DNA from: Litorimonas sp964565335
GTDB taxonomy: Bacteria > Pseudomonadota > Alphaproteobacteria > Caulobacterales > Maricaulaceae
DNA: 64,000 bases
Assembly (NCBI GenBank): GCA_964565335.1
Contig: CAZMEN010000004.1
Location: 29,855-93,854 of the forward strand
Direction of reading: 5' to 3'
Of this stretch, positions 25,978 through 35,440 are shown one piece after another (the first letter of the stretch is position 1; every line of letters starts with the position of its first letter). Made by a program: the position numbers and the translations under genes. The notes under the pieces are model-generated. The model made no database searches, had not been told where the DNA came from, and saw only the letters and a list, made by a program, of their open reading frames with translations.

Positions 25978-28900
25978 TTATTTCGCTAACGCCAGTTTCG
26001 TATCCGGTGACGTAATATTATCAGCGACATTTCGTTCAATGAGCAAGCGGCGCGGGTCAAGTAATATATGTGTCGGTTTCTCCGGCACAATAAAACTCAC
26101 CGTGCTTTCACGTTCACTGACGCGGATACGTTCCAATGCCATCCACTCATCACCAAATTTATCTTTAGGATCTTCGGTATAAAAGCCGACTTCAAGCCAC
26201 TCATTAAGCGTCTCGCCATCCATTTCGGTCACGGATGTTTCCTCTCCGTCTTCTTCGGAGGCGAGTTTCTTATCCAAATAAAGCGGGAAAGTGACTTTGA
26301 ATGTGTCGCCTTGCGCTTCAATTTGAATGTCCTCTTCTCCGAATTTCATATCCCAGAAGGTAATGCGTTCAAAGTAGTCGTCAATCAACTGATGGTAATC
26401 CGGCCCAGCGGCGTCTTTCAGATATTGTACGACTTCAAGTGTTGTCGCATAAGGCGGGCCTTTTCCGCCGAAATCATTTACGAGACGGCGCATCGCGCCC
26501 TGTAAATTTTCGTCTCCGATATAATAACCTAAGCCCCAAAAGACCCAGCTCGCCTTTTGGTAATCGAGATATTGCTTGCCCTCAGTTTTTGCCAAAGGCG
26601 GCTCATCATCGCTGTCGAATGCGCGATTGACCAAATATTGTTCCATTGAGCGTTTTTCGACCATACGGCGCATCTTTTGATATCCGTACACATTTCGATA
26701 AGCCAGAATAGAAGCGTTTTCTGTTAGGCCTTCGGACATAAAGTTCGCGCCCAAAGTATCCGCCGGAACAACTTGGTGAGCGAACCATTGATGCCCGATT
26801 TCATGCATGGTGACATAGGTCGCAAAATCAATCGTCTCATTATTTTCGGGGTCGCCCGGATCCATTGTAAAACCGATATTCTCCGAAAATGGAACGGTTC
26901 CAGCAAAGGCCTGTGCAAAGCTCGCATAAGGAAATTCCATTACGCGCAGCTGCGCATATTGATACGGTCCATAGGTCGTTGTGTAGGTATCAAATGAATC
27001 CTTCATGGCCTGCATCATCAGGTCGATGTTATAGTCATGCCCCTTGTGAAAATAGATACGCAAATCAACATTGTCACCATCGGGGTTTTCCCAAACATCT
27101 TCTGCGACCTCATAGTCCGCAGACATGAAGTTGAAGAAATTCAAAATGGGGTTGATGGCTTCGTAATTACGGCAATAACGATCATCGCCAACACGCTCAT
27201 CACCCATTAATTTTCCGGGGGCTATCGGAATTTGGCCAGCATCTGTGCAAATTCGAGCTTTGAAATCAACATAGTCCGCGGTGCCGCCAAACAGGTTCCG
27301 CTGGCGCGCCTCAACATCGGTACGCTTGGCCATTTTTTCCCGTTCGCCAAGGTCATATTTTCGGCGGGTATCGGGATTGCGCAAAAAGCCATTCCGCGAC
27401 AGACCTATGCTTGGCATGACTGAGCCATTATTCACAAAGGTACCGTTCTTGCGAATAATTGAGCCGTCGCCCAGACGCGGCGCGTGATAAAATGTTTCAA
27501 AGTCCATTCTCGTTGTTTGGCCCGGCGCTAAAGGCGGATCGAACTTATAAATTCGCGGATCATATTCCGCTATTTTTTTGGCTAAATCCGACTCCATATC
27601 GTGAGTGGCACCGGTCAGTGTCAGGCGCCGTATGTCTTCTTCGTGTCCTGTTGGCGGATACACGAATATACGCTTAACTGGCTGGTCGGTTTTATTTTCA
27701 AGAATGTAATGCCCCTTAACAACACCTTCTTGGCGGCTTGGGAAGAAGTCCACTTCTGTTTCTACAGAGATGATTCTTGGCAGTGGGTCTTTCTCTTCAA
27801 TAATGGGCTTTGCCAGTTTCTCCCACGCAACACGTCGCAATTCTCTTTCTTTCTGATTACGGAATTCACCGTTCTCATAAGACTTATAAATATGAACGCC
27901 TGACCCGATAAAGGTGGCCAAAGCCAAAGCTGCGATAGTCCCGGTTACGGGCGTGATGCGTTTGGTGAAGTGTTTAAGTCGGCTCAATAATCCTGCCTGC
28001 AATCCGCGGCGCCATATCCATACGGAGAAGACCCCGAGGGCAAGAACACAAGCGCCCCAATATAAACCAAACCAAGAGGCTCTCAAAACACCGCCAAATC
28101 CTGACATCTCAGAATAGGCGCCAGGGGTCACTGCTCCGAACAACATCATCGGATGGAAAAATGGGAACATGGGCAGGATAATGGTCAGAAAGATTAACCC
28201 CCCCGCCCCGGCCAACATTCCAACAATTCGGTTCGGCGCAAAATTTTGTAGGAACATAACAAGCAAGGTTTGAAAAGCGAACAACATACCAAAGCTGAAC
28301 AAGCCAATGCGGAAGTAAGTCATGCCAACAGTCGGGACTTCGCCGCGCGTCAAGGCCATCTGCGCCCCCATACTGGCAATCAATCCCGCCGCAATAATTG
28401 TAAAAATGGCCGCGACGAGAGAGAACCATTTAGCAGCCAAAAATGTCCAGTCCTTTGCTGGGGTGGCGTCCAATATGTGATGGAACTTCGCCACGCGGTC
28501 GCGCCACATAATCTCGCCGCCGAAAAAGACCATAACAATCAGCATGGGCAGTCCCAAACTCCCAAGAGCCAATTGGGCCATGCGCGTACTAATTAAGAGC
28601 TGTTTTTGCGGGGCAAAGAAGATTTCAATACAAAGGATGAAAGCAAACAACGAGACAGCAATACCCACCAAAATCATGAAAGCCGTGCTGCGGATTGTTG
28701 TCAAATATTCAAATGTGAAGCGTTTTTTGAAGCTGGCTAAGTCAAAGCTTAACCCCAAATTGGGCGAAACAGGCGCGAGGTTCATCTCGCCTGTCGGGAT
28801 GTAATCATCTTTACGTTTCTTTGTTTTTCTGAACACAATTCCGCGTGTCGAGAAAATATAGCCCAGAGCAAATAGGGCAATTCCGATACCGCCCCATAAG

Positions 28901-29631
28901 AGGCGGTTCAAACCGACATGCCCCATTATGGGCGCCAGACGCGTATTTTGCTCTGCCGCAGGCCAAAACTCGACGACATTTGCTAGGGCCGTAGTCCCAA
29001 AAGGGTCAATCAATGACGATAAGATTTCGGGTGCATCCGCAGCCGCCAGGGATGACATCAAGTAGAAAACGACGAGGCCCACAGCCGAGACATAGACCAG
29101 CGTTTTATTACGGCTCAATACGGCGATAGCGGTATAAAAACCCACCACAAAAAGTGTATTAATTATGACGAAAATGAAAGTGGGCTGCAAATAATACATC
29201 GCATTAAACGGGCCAAACGTTTCTTTATCAGCCCAAGGCGCAATTTCGCCGAAGAGTGTACCGACCACCATAGCAAACACACATAAAAACGTCGCGAGCC
29301 ACGCGCCGAAAAATCGACTAAAAATCATCTGCGGTGTTGTAACGGGCGTCGCGTGCACAATTTCCAACATTTTGTGGTTATCATCACGCATTACACCCGC
29401 GACGACAAAAACAGCCGCAAAGAAAATACTCAAAACGCTAATAAATGAAATCGTTCCGGCGAGCGTAATAGCGCCGTTATTTTTAATCTTTCCACCGCCC
29501 TCCGTAGAGAGCGCAATAAAATCAACGGAGGCCGCCAAAAAGCCGAAAACAGCCATTAAGAAGATAGCAATCCAGAATCCAAATTGACGGATTTGTAGCG
29601 AGAGCTCAAATTTAAGAAGGTCTTTAAACAT
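25978..29631 (-). CDS. ABC transporter permease fused to M1-family aminopeptidase
   Basis: A giant inner-membrane protein of about 1217 aa. The first half holds two ABC-2-type permease modules, each with about six membrane segments (roughly 1-270 and 310-580). The second half is a periplasmic peptidase of the M1/gluzincin class, with the zinc motif HEIGHQWFAHQ, the third ligand Glu in NFMSEGLTENAS, and PFSEN where GxMEN normally stands. The start MFKDLLKFELSLQIRQ at 29631 was chosen over upstream in-frame codons that overlap the ATPase gene. The ATPase gene precedes it by 13 bases. Such fusions are known, but their substrate is unknown. Confidence 0.9.
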   Translation of the reverse strand: MFKDLLKFELSLQIRQFGFWIAIFLMAVFGFLAASVDFIALSTEGGGKIKNNGAITLAGTISFISVLSIFFAAVFVVAGVMRDDNHKMLEIVHATPVTTPQMIFSRFFGAWLATFLCVFAMVVGTLFGEIAPWADKETFGPFNAMYYLQPTFIFVIINTLFVVGFYTAIAVLSRNKTLVYVSAVGLVVFYLMSSLAAADAPEILSSLIDPFGTTALANVVEFWPAAEQNTRLAPIMGHVGLNRLLWGGIGIALFALGYIFSTRGIVFRKTKKRKDDYIPTGEMNLAPVSPNLGLSFDLASFKKRFTFEYLTTIRSTAFMILVGIAVSLFAFILCIEIFFAPQKQLLISTRMAQLALGSLGLPMLIVMVFFGGEIMWRDRVAKFHHILDATPAKDWTFLAAKWFSLVAAIFTIIAAGLIASMGAQMALTRGEVPTVGMTYFRIGLFSFGMLFAFQTLLVMFLQNFAPNRIVGMLAGAGGLIFLTIILPMFPFFHPMMLFGAVTPGAYSEMSGFGGVLRASWFGLYWGACVLALGVFSVWIWRRGLQAGLLSRLKHFTKRITPVTGTIAALALATFIGSGVHIYKSYENGEFRNQKERELRRVAWEKLAKPIIEEKDPLPRIISVETEVDFFPSRQEGVVKGHYILENKTDQPVKRIFVYPPTGHEEDIRRLTLTGATHDMESDLAKKIAEYDPRIYKFDPPLAPGQTTRMDFETFYHAPRLGDGSIIRKNGTFVNNGSVMPSIGLSRNGFLRNPDTRRKYDLGEREKMAKRTDVEARQRNLFGGTADYVDFKARICTDAGQIPIAPGKLMGDERVGDDRYCRNYEAINPILNFFNFMSADYEVAEDVWENPDGDNVDLRIYFHKGHDYNIDLMMQAMKDSFDTYTTTYGPYQYAQLRVMEFPYASFAQAFAGTVPFSENIGFTMDPGDPENNETIDFATYVTMHEIGHQWFAHQVVPADTLGANFMSEGLTENASILAYRNVYGYQKMRRMVEKRSMEQYLVNRAFDSDDEPPLAKTEGKQYLDYQKASWVFWGLGYYIGDENLQGAMRRLVNDFGGKGPPYATTLEVVQYLKDAAGPDYHQLIDDYFERITFWDMKFGEEDIQIEAQGDTFKVTFPLYLDKKLASEEDGEETSVTEMDGETLNEWLEVGFYTEDPKDKFGDEWMALERIRVSERESTVSFIVPEKPTHILLDPRRLLIERNVADNITSPDTKLALAK

Positions 29632-29644
29632 TATGTTTCTCGCC

Positions 29645-30511
29645 TCACACAAGCTTATAGAGATGAGCGAAATAGGCATCTTCGAGCACCACATCGCCTT
29701 GCTCAAAACCCGGCCCGGGGCGGTCATCTGATAGCACAGAGACAATGACGCCGCCCGTTAGGAAGCGTGAAGATAAAAACGGCATTGACTTTTTGAGGGC
29801 GTCAGCTTCTTCCTTATCCACTTGTTTCCGCCAGACTTTGCCCTCGACTTTATTAATAAGTTCCTCGGGCGCGCCTCTGACAATGATTTCGCCGTCGCCC
29901 ATAATCGCCATATCGGGGCACATATCACGTACATCTTCGACAATATGAGTCGATAGCATAATGATTTTATCTTCTGACGCTTCGTGCAAAAGGTCTAGGA
30001 AACGTTGACGTTCAAAGGGGTCTAAGCCAGCGGTTGGCTCATCAACTATGAGTACTTTCGGATCCCCCAAAAGCGCTTGCGCGACACCAAAACGTTGACG
30101 CATCCCGCCGGAATATGTGGCCACAGAAGCCGTCCGGTGCGTGATTAAATTCACGTTTTCAAGGAGCGCCATGATTTGCGCCTCACGTTCCTTTTTATTC
30201 GTCACGCCTTTTAAAATTGCGATATGGTCCAATAGGGCGAGGGCACTCATTCGGGGATAAACACCAAAGTCCTGCGGTAAGTACCCCAATTGGGAGCGCA
30301 TGACGGTGGGGTCTTCGACGATATCCACCCCATTATATGTGATGGTTCCATCATCAGGTTGCTGCAAGGTCGCCAAGGTCCGCATTAAGGTCGACTTCCC
30401 CGCGCCGTTCGGGCCTAATAGACCGAACAAACCCGGCTTTAAATCCAAACTCACATTATTGAGCGCATGTACGTCGCCAAAACGTTTATTAATCGCATTA
30501 ATCGAAAGCAT
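29645..30511 (-). CDS. ABC transporter ATP-binding protein
   Basis: The 288-residue ATPase partner of the permease-peptidase fusion. Walker A is GPNGAGKST (about 33-41), the ABC signature is YSGGMRQRFG (about 133-142), and Walker B is VLIVDEPTAGLDP (about 153-165), followed by the H-loop STHIVEDV. The C-terminal 70 residues are a short accessory domain. Its start region and the divergent gspE share a 201-base intergenic region with several TTATCG/CGATAA elements. Confidence 0.92.
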   Translation of the reverse strand: MLSINAINKRFGDVHALNNVSLDLKPGLFGLLGPNGAGKSTLMRTLATLQQPDDGTITYNGVDIVEDPTVMRSQLGYLPQDFGVYPRMSALALLDHIAILKGVTNKKEREAQIMALLENVNLITHRTASVATYSGGMRQRFGVAQALLGDPKVLIVDEPTAGLDPFERQRFLDLLHEASEDKIIMLSTHIVEDVRDMCPDMAIMGDGEIIVRGAPEELINKVEGKVWRKQVDKEEADALKKSMPFLSSRFLTGGVIVSVLSDDRPGPGFEQGDVVLEDAYFAHLYKLV

Positions 30512-30521
30512 AGCCGAACCT

Positions 30522-30601
30522 TTATCGAACTTCAGTAGAGGTAACGCTTAGATTAGGCAGAATATTATCGAAAAACAACGATTATTTCCGTTTAACGATA
30601 A
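30522..30601. repeat. TTATCG/CGATAA elements between the ABC genes and gspE
   Basis: TTATCG occurs at 30522-30527 and 30565-30570, and its complement CGATAA at 30596-30601. Between the last two lies CGATTAT (30579-30585), giving a near-palindrome ATTATCG-N8-CGATTAT. They lie 10-90 bases upstream of the ABC ATPase start and could be sites of an unknown regulator. Confidence 0.3.
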
Positions 30602-30698
30602 AAACCAAAGGATTGGCAGTCTCGACACTGATAAAGCCCCGAATTTCCAAAGCGAAAGGTCACAAAAACTTAAATCGCTTTTCTCAAAAAATGCCTTA

Positions 30699-30704
30699 TA
30701 TAAT
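30699..30704 (+). promoter_or_regulatory. Perfect -10 hexamer directly before gspE
   Basis: TATAAT ends 8 bases before the gspE ATG, without a convincing -35. Transcription from it would begin at or within a few bases of the start codon, so the type II secretion operon may be read from a leaderless message. Confidence 0.4.
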
Positions 30705-30712
30705 GAGCGGGT

Positions 30713-32203
30713 ATGGAAAAGACCGCCACATTGCCCAGGCTCACTTATAATTTCGCCCGCACCCAAGGCGTGTTGGTGACACATGACGAAGCTGGCCAGC
30801 CCATTATTTTGCATCGACCGCAAGCCCAGCCCGCTTCTTTGCGCGAAGCACGGCGAGCCGTGGGCCATCCGCTCGCCAAACAAGAAGTATCCCCGTCTGT
30901 TTTTGAAACGGCGCTCTCCAAAGCCTATGCCCAGAATGATCTGTCTAGCGCGTCGGAAGACGCCATAGGCGGCGAAGATTTAAGCGCTCTAGCGGACGGC
31001 CTTCCCAAGACCTCGGACCTTCTCGATAATTCTGATGATGCGCCTGTCATTCGTTTGATCAACGGTATTCTGCAGGAAGCCATCCGCGCCCGCGCCTCGG
31101 ATATTCATATCGAGCCCTATGAGCAGCGCCTCTCTACGCGCTTTCGGATTGACGGCACATTGCAGGAGCGGTTGAGCCTCCCTGCTCGTCTTGCTCCCGT
31201 TTTAGTCAGCCGCGTCAAAGTTATGGCGCAGCTGGATATTGCCCAGAAACGCGTGCCGCAAGATGGGCGCTTTTCATTGAATTTGGGCCAACGCGCCATT
31301 GATGTGCGCGTATCGACACTGCCGTCGCGCCACGGCGAACGGCTCGTGATGCGGATTTTAGAAAAGGACAGCGCGCGTCTCGCCCTACCGGAATTAGGCA
31401 TGGGGCCGGAGCTTTTGGAATCCTTTAAAGGCGCGCTTGCGCGGCCAAACGGCATTATCCTGGTCACAGGGCCAACGGGGTCGGGTAAAACGACCACGCT
31501 ATACGGCGCTTTGTCAGAGTTAAATGACGGCTCTCGGAATATCCTGACGGTCGAAGATCCCGTTGAATATGCCTTGGATGGCATTGGGCAAACGCAAGTC
31601 AACGCGTCCATTGGCATGAGCTTCGCCGCAGGCTTACGCGCAATTTTACGCCAAGACCCTGATGTCGTGATGGTCGGCGAAATTCGAGACTCTGAAACGG
31701 CCGAGATAGCTGTACAGGCCTCCCTCACAGGGCATTTGGTTCTCTCAACGGTTCATACAAATTCAGCCATCGCCGCTATCGCCCGATTGCGCGATATGGG
31801 TGTGGAACCGTTTCTTTTAGCCAGTACGATCACGGCCTTAGTCGCCCAACGTCTTGTACGTGAATTATGCCCAAGCTGTAAAACACCGCATAAAGCAACA
31901 CCGGCAGAGCTCGAAGAATTGGGACTCCCCAAGAAACCCATGACCCTCTACGCGCCCAAGGGCTGCGGGGAATGTCAGGATATTGGTTATCGCGGACGGT
32001 TGGGTCTTTATGAGATGGTGGTTATGGACGATAAATTACGCGCAATGATTCACGAAGGGGCATCTGAAGCCCAAATGAGCGCTCACGCCTTCAAGACGCG
32101 TCAAAGCTTACTCCAAAGCGGGGCGCAAGCTGTGCTCAGCAGCCTCACAACCCCCGAAGAAGTCTTGCGCGTTTGCAAAGCTAAAACAGCGGAAAGCCTC
32201 TAA
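30713..32203 (+). CDS. gspE: Type II secretion ATPase GspE
   Basis: The cytoplasmic hexameric ATPase that powers the pseudopilus. The Walker A GPTGSGKTT is at 253-261, the Asp box at LTVEDPVEYAL, Walker B at VMVGEIRDSETAEIA and the His box at STVHTNSAIAAIARL. Four zinc-binding cysteines lie around 386-421 (CPSC and CGEC). The N-terminal domain is short (496 aa in all), so the GspL-binding part is reduced. First gene of gspEFGHIJKLM, all on the plus strand with 4-base overlaps or short gaps. Confidence 0.95.
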   Translation: MEKTATLPRLTYNFARTQGVLVTHDEAGQPIILHRPQAQPASLREARRAVGHPLAKQEVSPSVFETALSKAYAQNDLSSASEDAIGGEDLSALADGLPKTSDLLDNSDDAPVIRLINGILQEAIRARASDIHIEPYEQRLSTRFRIDGTLQERLSLPARLAPVLVSRVKVMAQLDIAQKRVPQDGRFSLNLGQRAIDVRVSTLPSRHGERLVMRILEKDSARLALPELGMGPELLESFKGALARPNGIILVTGPTGSGKTTTLYGALSELNDGSRNILTVEDPVEYALDGIGQTQVNASIGMSFAAGLRAILRQDPDVVMVGEIRDSETAEIAVQASLTGHLVLSTVHTNSAIAAIARLRDMGVEPFLLASTITALVAQRLVRELCPSCKTPHKATPAELEELGLPKKPMTLYAPKGCGECQDIGYRGRLGLYEMVVMDDKLRAMIHEGASEAQMSAHAFKTRQSLLQSGAQAVLSSLTTPEEVLRVCKAKTAESL

Positions 32204-32206
32204 GAG

Positions 32207-33427
32207 ATGGAGGCCTATGATTACGCCGCCATTGACGGCAAAGGAAAGCGCCAACGCGGCACAGTGATGGCGACCTCGTCACGCGATGCACGCGATATGC
32301 TGCGCTCGCGTTCATTAACTCCGATTGAATTAAACCGCAGCCGAAAGAAAGCCGCCAAGACAGCCGACACATCGCAAAAGGTTTTTTCAGGGCGCATTAA
32401 ATTAAAAGACCTCACCCGTGCCACGCGACAATTAGCGATTTTAATTAATGCCTCAACCCCCGTCGAAGATGCGTTGCGGGTAACCGGACTTCAATTTGAA
32501 GGCTCGCCCATGCGGGAGGTTATTTTATCAGTGCGGTCGCAAGTTATGGAAGGGGTGAAGCTCTCCGACGCCTTGCGCAGTCAACCGCAAGCCTTTGATG
32601 ATCTTTATGTGGCTATGGTTGCCTCTGGCGAAACATCAGGCCGCCTTGCCTCTGTGCTGGAAAGGCTAGCGGATGATCTGGAAGCGGCGCAAGCCATACG
32701 GCGGAAAATTATGGGCGCCACCGTTTACCCCATCGTGCTTAGCATCGTCGCCATTGGCGTGATTACGCTGATGATGATATTAGTTGTACCAAAAGTCGTG
32801 AAACAATTTGATAGTTTTGGGCAAGAATTGCCGCCCTTGACGAAATTCACCATAGCCTTGTCGGGCGCCTTTAAAACCTATGGCCTCTGGAGCCTTATCG
32901 GCCTTGTTATTGTCTTCATCGCTGCAAAGCTCGTTCTTTCACGGCCCAAACCGCGCTATGTCTGGGATAGTTGGAAATTAAAGTTACCCTTGCTCGGCGC
33001 GATTTCCCGCGACCTGAATGCGGCGCGGTTTTCCCGAACTATGGCGGGGCTCATTAGCGCAGGAACACCCGCTTTGACGGCCCTTGAAACCTCCCGTCAT
33101 ACGCTCAAAAACACCGTGATGCGCGAAGCCATTGTAGAGGCGGCCACAAAAGTTCGCGAAGGCGCGCCTATTAGTCGGTCTTTGGAAAAAACAGGGGTCT
33201 TCCCCAGCCTTGTTACCCATATGGTCGCGGGCGGAGAGGCCAGCGGGGATACAGGCGAGATGTTTGGACGTTCCGCCGATTATTTGGAAAATGAATTTGA
33301 AGCAAAAAGCTCTATCTTCCTCACATTACTGGAGCCGATAATTATCATACTGTTGGCGGGCGTTGTATTACTCATCGTAGCCGCTATTTTCCTGCCCATA
33401 TTACAATTAAATACCGCCGCGTTTTAG
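32207..33427 (+). CDS. gspF: Type II secretion inner-membrane protein GspF
   Basis: Polytopic platform protein (406 aa) with two T2SSF domains (about 70-195 and 275-400). Each carries the motif seen in VAMVASGETSGRLASVLERLA and THMVAGGEASGDTGEMFGR; three membrane helices lie near 170-190, 220-240 and 375-400. It starts 3 bases after gspE. Confidence 0.95.
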   Translation: MEAYDYAAIDGKGKRQRGTVMATSSRDARDMLRSRSLTPIELNRSRKKAAKTADTSQKVFSGRIKLKDLTRATRQLAILINASTPVEDALRVTGLQFEGSPMREVILSVRSQVMEGVKLSDALRSQPQAFDDLYVAMVASGETSGRLASVLERLADDLEAAQAIRRKIMGATVYPIVLSIVAIGVITLMMILVVPKVVKQFDSFGQELPPLTKFTIALSGAFKTYGLWSLIGLVIVFIAAKLVLSRPKPRYVWDSWKLKLPLLGAISRDLNAARFSRTMAGLISAGTPALTALETSRHTLKNTVMREAIVEAATKVREGAPISRSLEKTGVFPSLVTHMVAGGEASGDTGEMFGRSADYLENEFEAKSSIFLTLLEPIIIILLAGVVLLIVAAIFLPILQLNTAAF

Positions 33428-33436
33428 GAACGGACC

Positions 33437-33916
33437 ATGTCAACAACTCACAGCGAAACCCCGCAGAAAATCATAACGGCACAAAAAGACGGAGAGCCAG
33501 ATAAAGAAGCCGGGTTCACCCTTGTCGAGGTGATGGTGACTTTGGTCATTATCGGGCTGCTTACGACCTTTGTTGTGATGAATGTTTTACCCGTTCAAGA
33601 CCGCGCGCTCAGACAAAAAGCACAAGGCGACATTAAACAATTCGAATTAGCGCTCGAGCAATATCGGCTGGATATGTTTGACTATCCCGAACAGTCCGTG
33701 GGCCTGCAAGCCTTGACGACCCGCCCATCAGGAGCGGACGAAGCGCGCTACCGTCCCGGCGGATATATTAAGGTGCTAGAGAAAGACCCTTGGGGGAATG
33801 AATATGGCTACCGCTATCCAGGGGAGTACGGCGTTGTCGATATATTCTCTTACGGATCTGACGGGGAGCCGGGCGGCGAGGATAACGCGGCTGATATCAC
33901 AAATTGGGAACGCTAA
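33437..33916 (+). CDS. gspG: Major pseudopilin GspG
   Basis: Main subunit of the secretion pseudopilus (159 aa). Prepilin cleavage is expected between G and F in DKEAG-FTLVEVMVTL, with glutamate +5 present. The C-terminal domain shows the GspG traits DPWGNEYGYRYPG and SYGSDGEPGGED (calcium-site region). The leader is about 27 residues long and acidic near the cleavage site rather than basic. Confidence 0.95.
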   Translation: MSTTHSETPQKIITAQKDGEPDKEAGFTLVEVMVTLVIIGLLTTFVVMNVLPVQDRALRQKAQGDIKQFELALEQYRLDMFDYPEQSVGLQALTTRPSGADEARYRPGGYIKVLEKDPWGNEYGYRYPGEYGVVDIFSYGSDGEPGGEDNAADITNWER

Positions 33917-33939
33917 TTAAAGCGAATAAGGCGCAAGCC

Positions 33940-34440
33940 ATGTTGGGCCTATCCGCGCTTTCACCCCCTTCTGATGCCGCGGCTGATAATGAAGCCGGGT
34001 TTACCCTGATCGAGATATTGAGCGTGTTGGTTATCATTGGCTTGTTAACGGGGCTTGTTGTTGTCACCTTACCCTCAACCCGATCGGAAACCGAAATTCA
34101 GGCGCAAACGCTTGTGCGGCAATTAAATGCTCTCTCGCAAGACGGATTAATTAGCGGCGAAATCCGCGGCTTTGGCCTCTCTAAAACAGGCTATGCACTC
34201 TACCGCTATGACGGCGAGCAATTTATATCGGCGGCGGCGGCAGATTGGCCGAACACGGTGGAGCCCGCGCTAAAACGCAATAATGTCATCATTAAGTTAC
34301 CCGAAGACCTGTCTCCTCAAATCCTGTTTGAACCGACCCAAATTAGCACGCCTTTTGTCTTGGATTTATCTGGGCCAAAGGCGCGTTTTGAACTGCAATC
34401 AAAAGGCGATGGGCGCGTTATTTTGGTAAAAACAGAATAA
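33940..34440 (+). CDS. gspH: Minor pseudopilin GspH
   Basis: Pseudopilin with the N-terminal methylation motif DNEAG-FTLIEILSVLVIIGLL and a GspH-type C-terminal domain, about 166 aa from the ATG at 33940. A TTG at 33904 would give a longer form overlapping gspG, but AAGG before 33940 favours the ATG. The stop overlaps the gspI start by one base (TAATG). Confidence 0.88.
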   Translation: MLGLSALSPPSDAAADNEAGFTLIEILSVLVIIGLLTGLVVVTLPSTRSETEIQAQTLVRQLNALSQDGLISGEIRGFGLSKTGYALYRYDGEQFISAAAADWPNTVEPALKRNNVIIKLPEDLSPQILFEPTQISTPFVLDLSGPKARFELQSKGDGRVILVKTE

Positions 34441-34829
34441 TGAAATGTAACGCTCTCATCACACGAAAAGAAGACGGCTTTACGTTGGTTGAAGTCTTGG
34501 TCAGCCTTGTCATTTTTTCAGTGGCTATTTTGGGCCTCACTCAAGCCGGCACGCAGACCGTCTCAACATTGGGGCATTTAGAACAACGCACCTACGCCTC
34601 TATTGTGGCAGATAATCAACTCGCTCTCGCTCGGCTGAAGGCCAATAACGCCTTATCACAATCGGAGAGCGGCGAAGCACAATCGGGCGGACGAAAATTC
34701 GAATACCGTATCAACCGCATTGAAACAGACGTTGAGAATTTCTTTGAGTTAGTTGTCACCGTCAACGCAGCCGGCAGTTCGCAAACCTTGATTGAGCGCC
34801 GCGCCTTCATTGCGCGAGGCGAATCATGA
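34440..34829 (+). CDS. gspI: Minor pseudopilin GspI
   Basis: A 129-residue pseudopilin that begins MKCNALITRKEDGFTLVEV, with cleavage after DG. GspI forms the tip complex with GspJ and GspK. The size, the position between gspH and gspJ, and the LAQTG-like helix followed by a short beta domain fit. It overlaps gspJ by 4 bases. Confidence 0.9.
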   Translation: MKCNALITRKEDGFTLVEVLVSLVIFSVAILGLTQAGTQTVSTLGHLEQRTYASIVADNQLALARLKANNALSQSESGEAQSGGRKFEYRINRIETDVENFFELVVTVNAAGSSQTLIERRAFIARGES

Positions 34830-35440
34830 AACTCTTTCATGCCACGCCCGATAAAGAAGCCGGCTTCACCCTCATAGAAATGCTGGTGAGCTTATTTATT
34901 TTCTCATTGATTTCAATTGGGACAATGGCGGCTATGAGCAGCAGCTTATCTATGCGAGACCGCGTCAATCAAGGCATGGAGGCCCTCACACAATTACAGG
35001 CGTCGCGGGCAATCATGCGAGCGGATTTCGAACGGATTTCCTTGTCCAAACGCCGTGATATTTTAGGCAGTTTTGACCCTTATGTTTTAACAACAGATAC
35101 ACAGGCGCTTTTCAGCTTCACCCGATTGGGCCGAGAAAACCCAGCGGGGTTAGAACCCAGAGGCGATGCGGCGCGCGTGGATTATATCTTTACTAACGGG
35201 CAACTCATTCGCCAAAGCTGGAGCAGTGACAACCCAACTATTACAGCAAAGCCGCAAGAAACAATTCTCTTTGAGAACCTTGAAGATTTACGTTTAGAGT
35301 TTTTATCTGAAGACCTGATACCCGTAACCCGTCTCGCTATTCTGGCGGACGGCGACGTTAACCTACCGGGCGCTATTCGTCTCACTTTGACGGACGCAAA
35401 AAACCTTACAACGACCCACATATTCGAGCTGCGCGGATGA
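34826..35440 (+). CDS. gspJ: Minor pseudopilin GspJ
   Basis: A 204-residue tip pseudopilin with the motif DKEAG-FTLIEMLVSLFIFSLI. The C-terminal domain contains LEDLRLEFL and PGAIRLTLTDA, typical for GspJ. It overlaps gspI and gspK by 4 bases each. Confidence 0.92.
   Translation: MKLFHATPDKEAGFTLIEMLVSLFIFSLISIGTMAAMSSSLSMRDRVNQGMEALTQLQASRAIMRADFERISLSKRRDILGSFDPYVLTTDTQALFSFTRLGRENPAGLEPRGDAARVDYIFTNGQLIRQSWSSDNPTITAKPQETILFENLEDLRLEFLSEDLIPVTRLAILADGDVNLPGAIRLTLTDAKNLTTTHIFELRG

Noticed and set aside
31117..31728. Minus-strand ORF of 203 codons inside gspE
   Set aside because: Antisense shadow of a Walker-motif-containing coding region; its translation is basic and has no fold.
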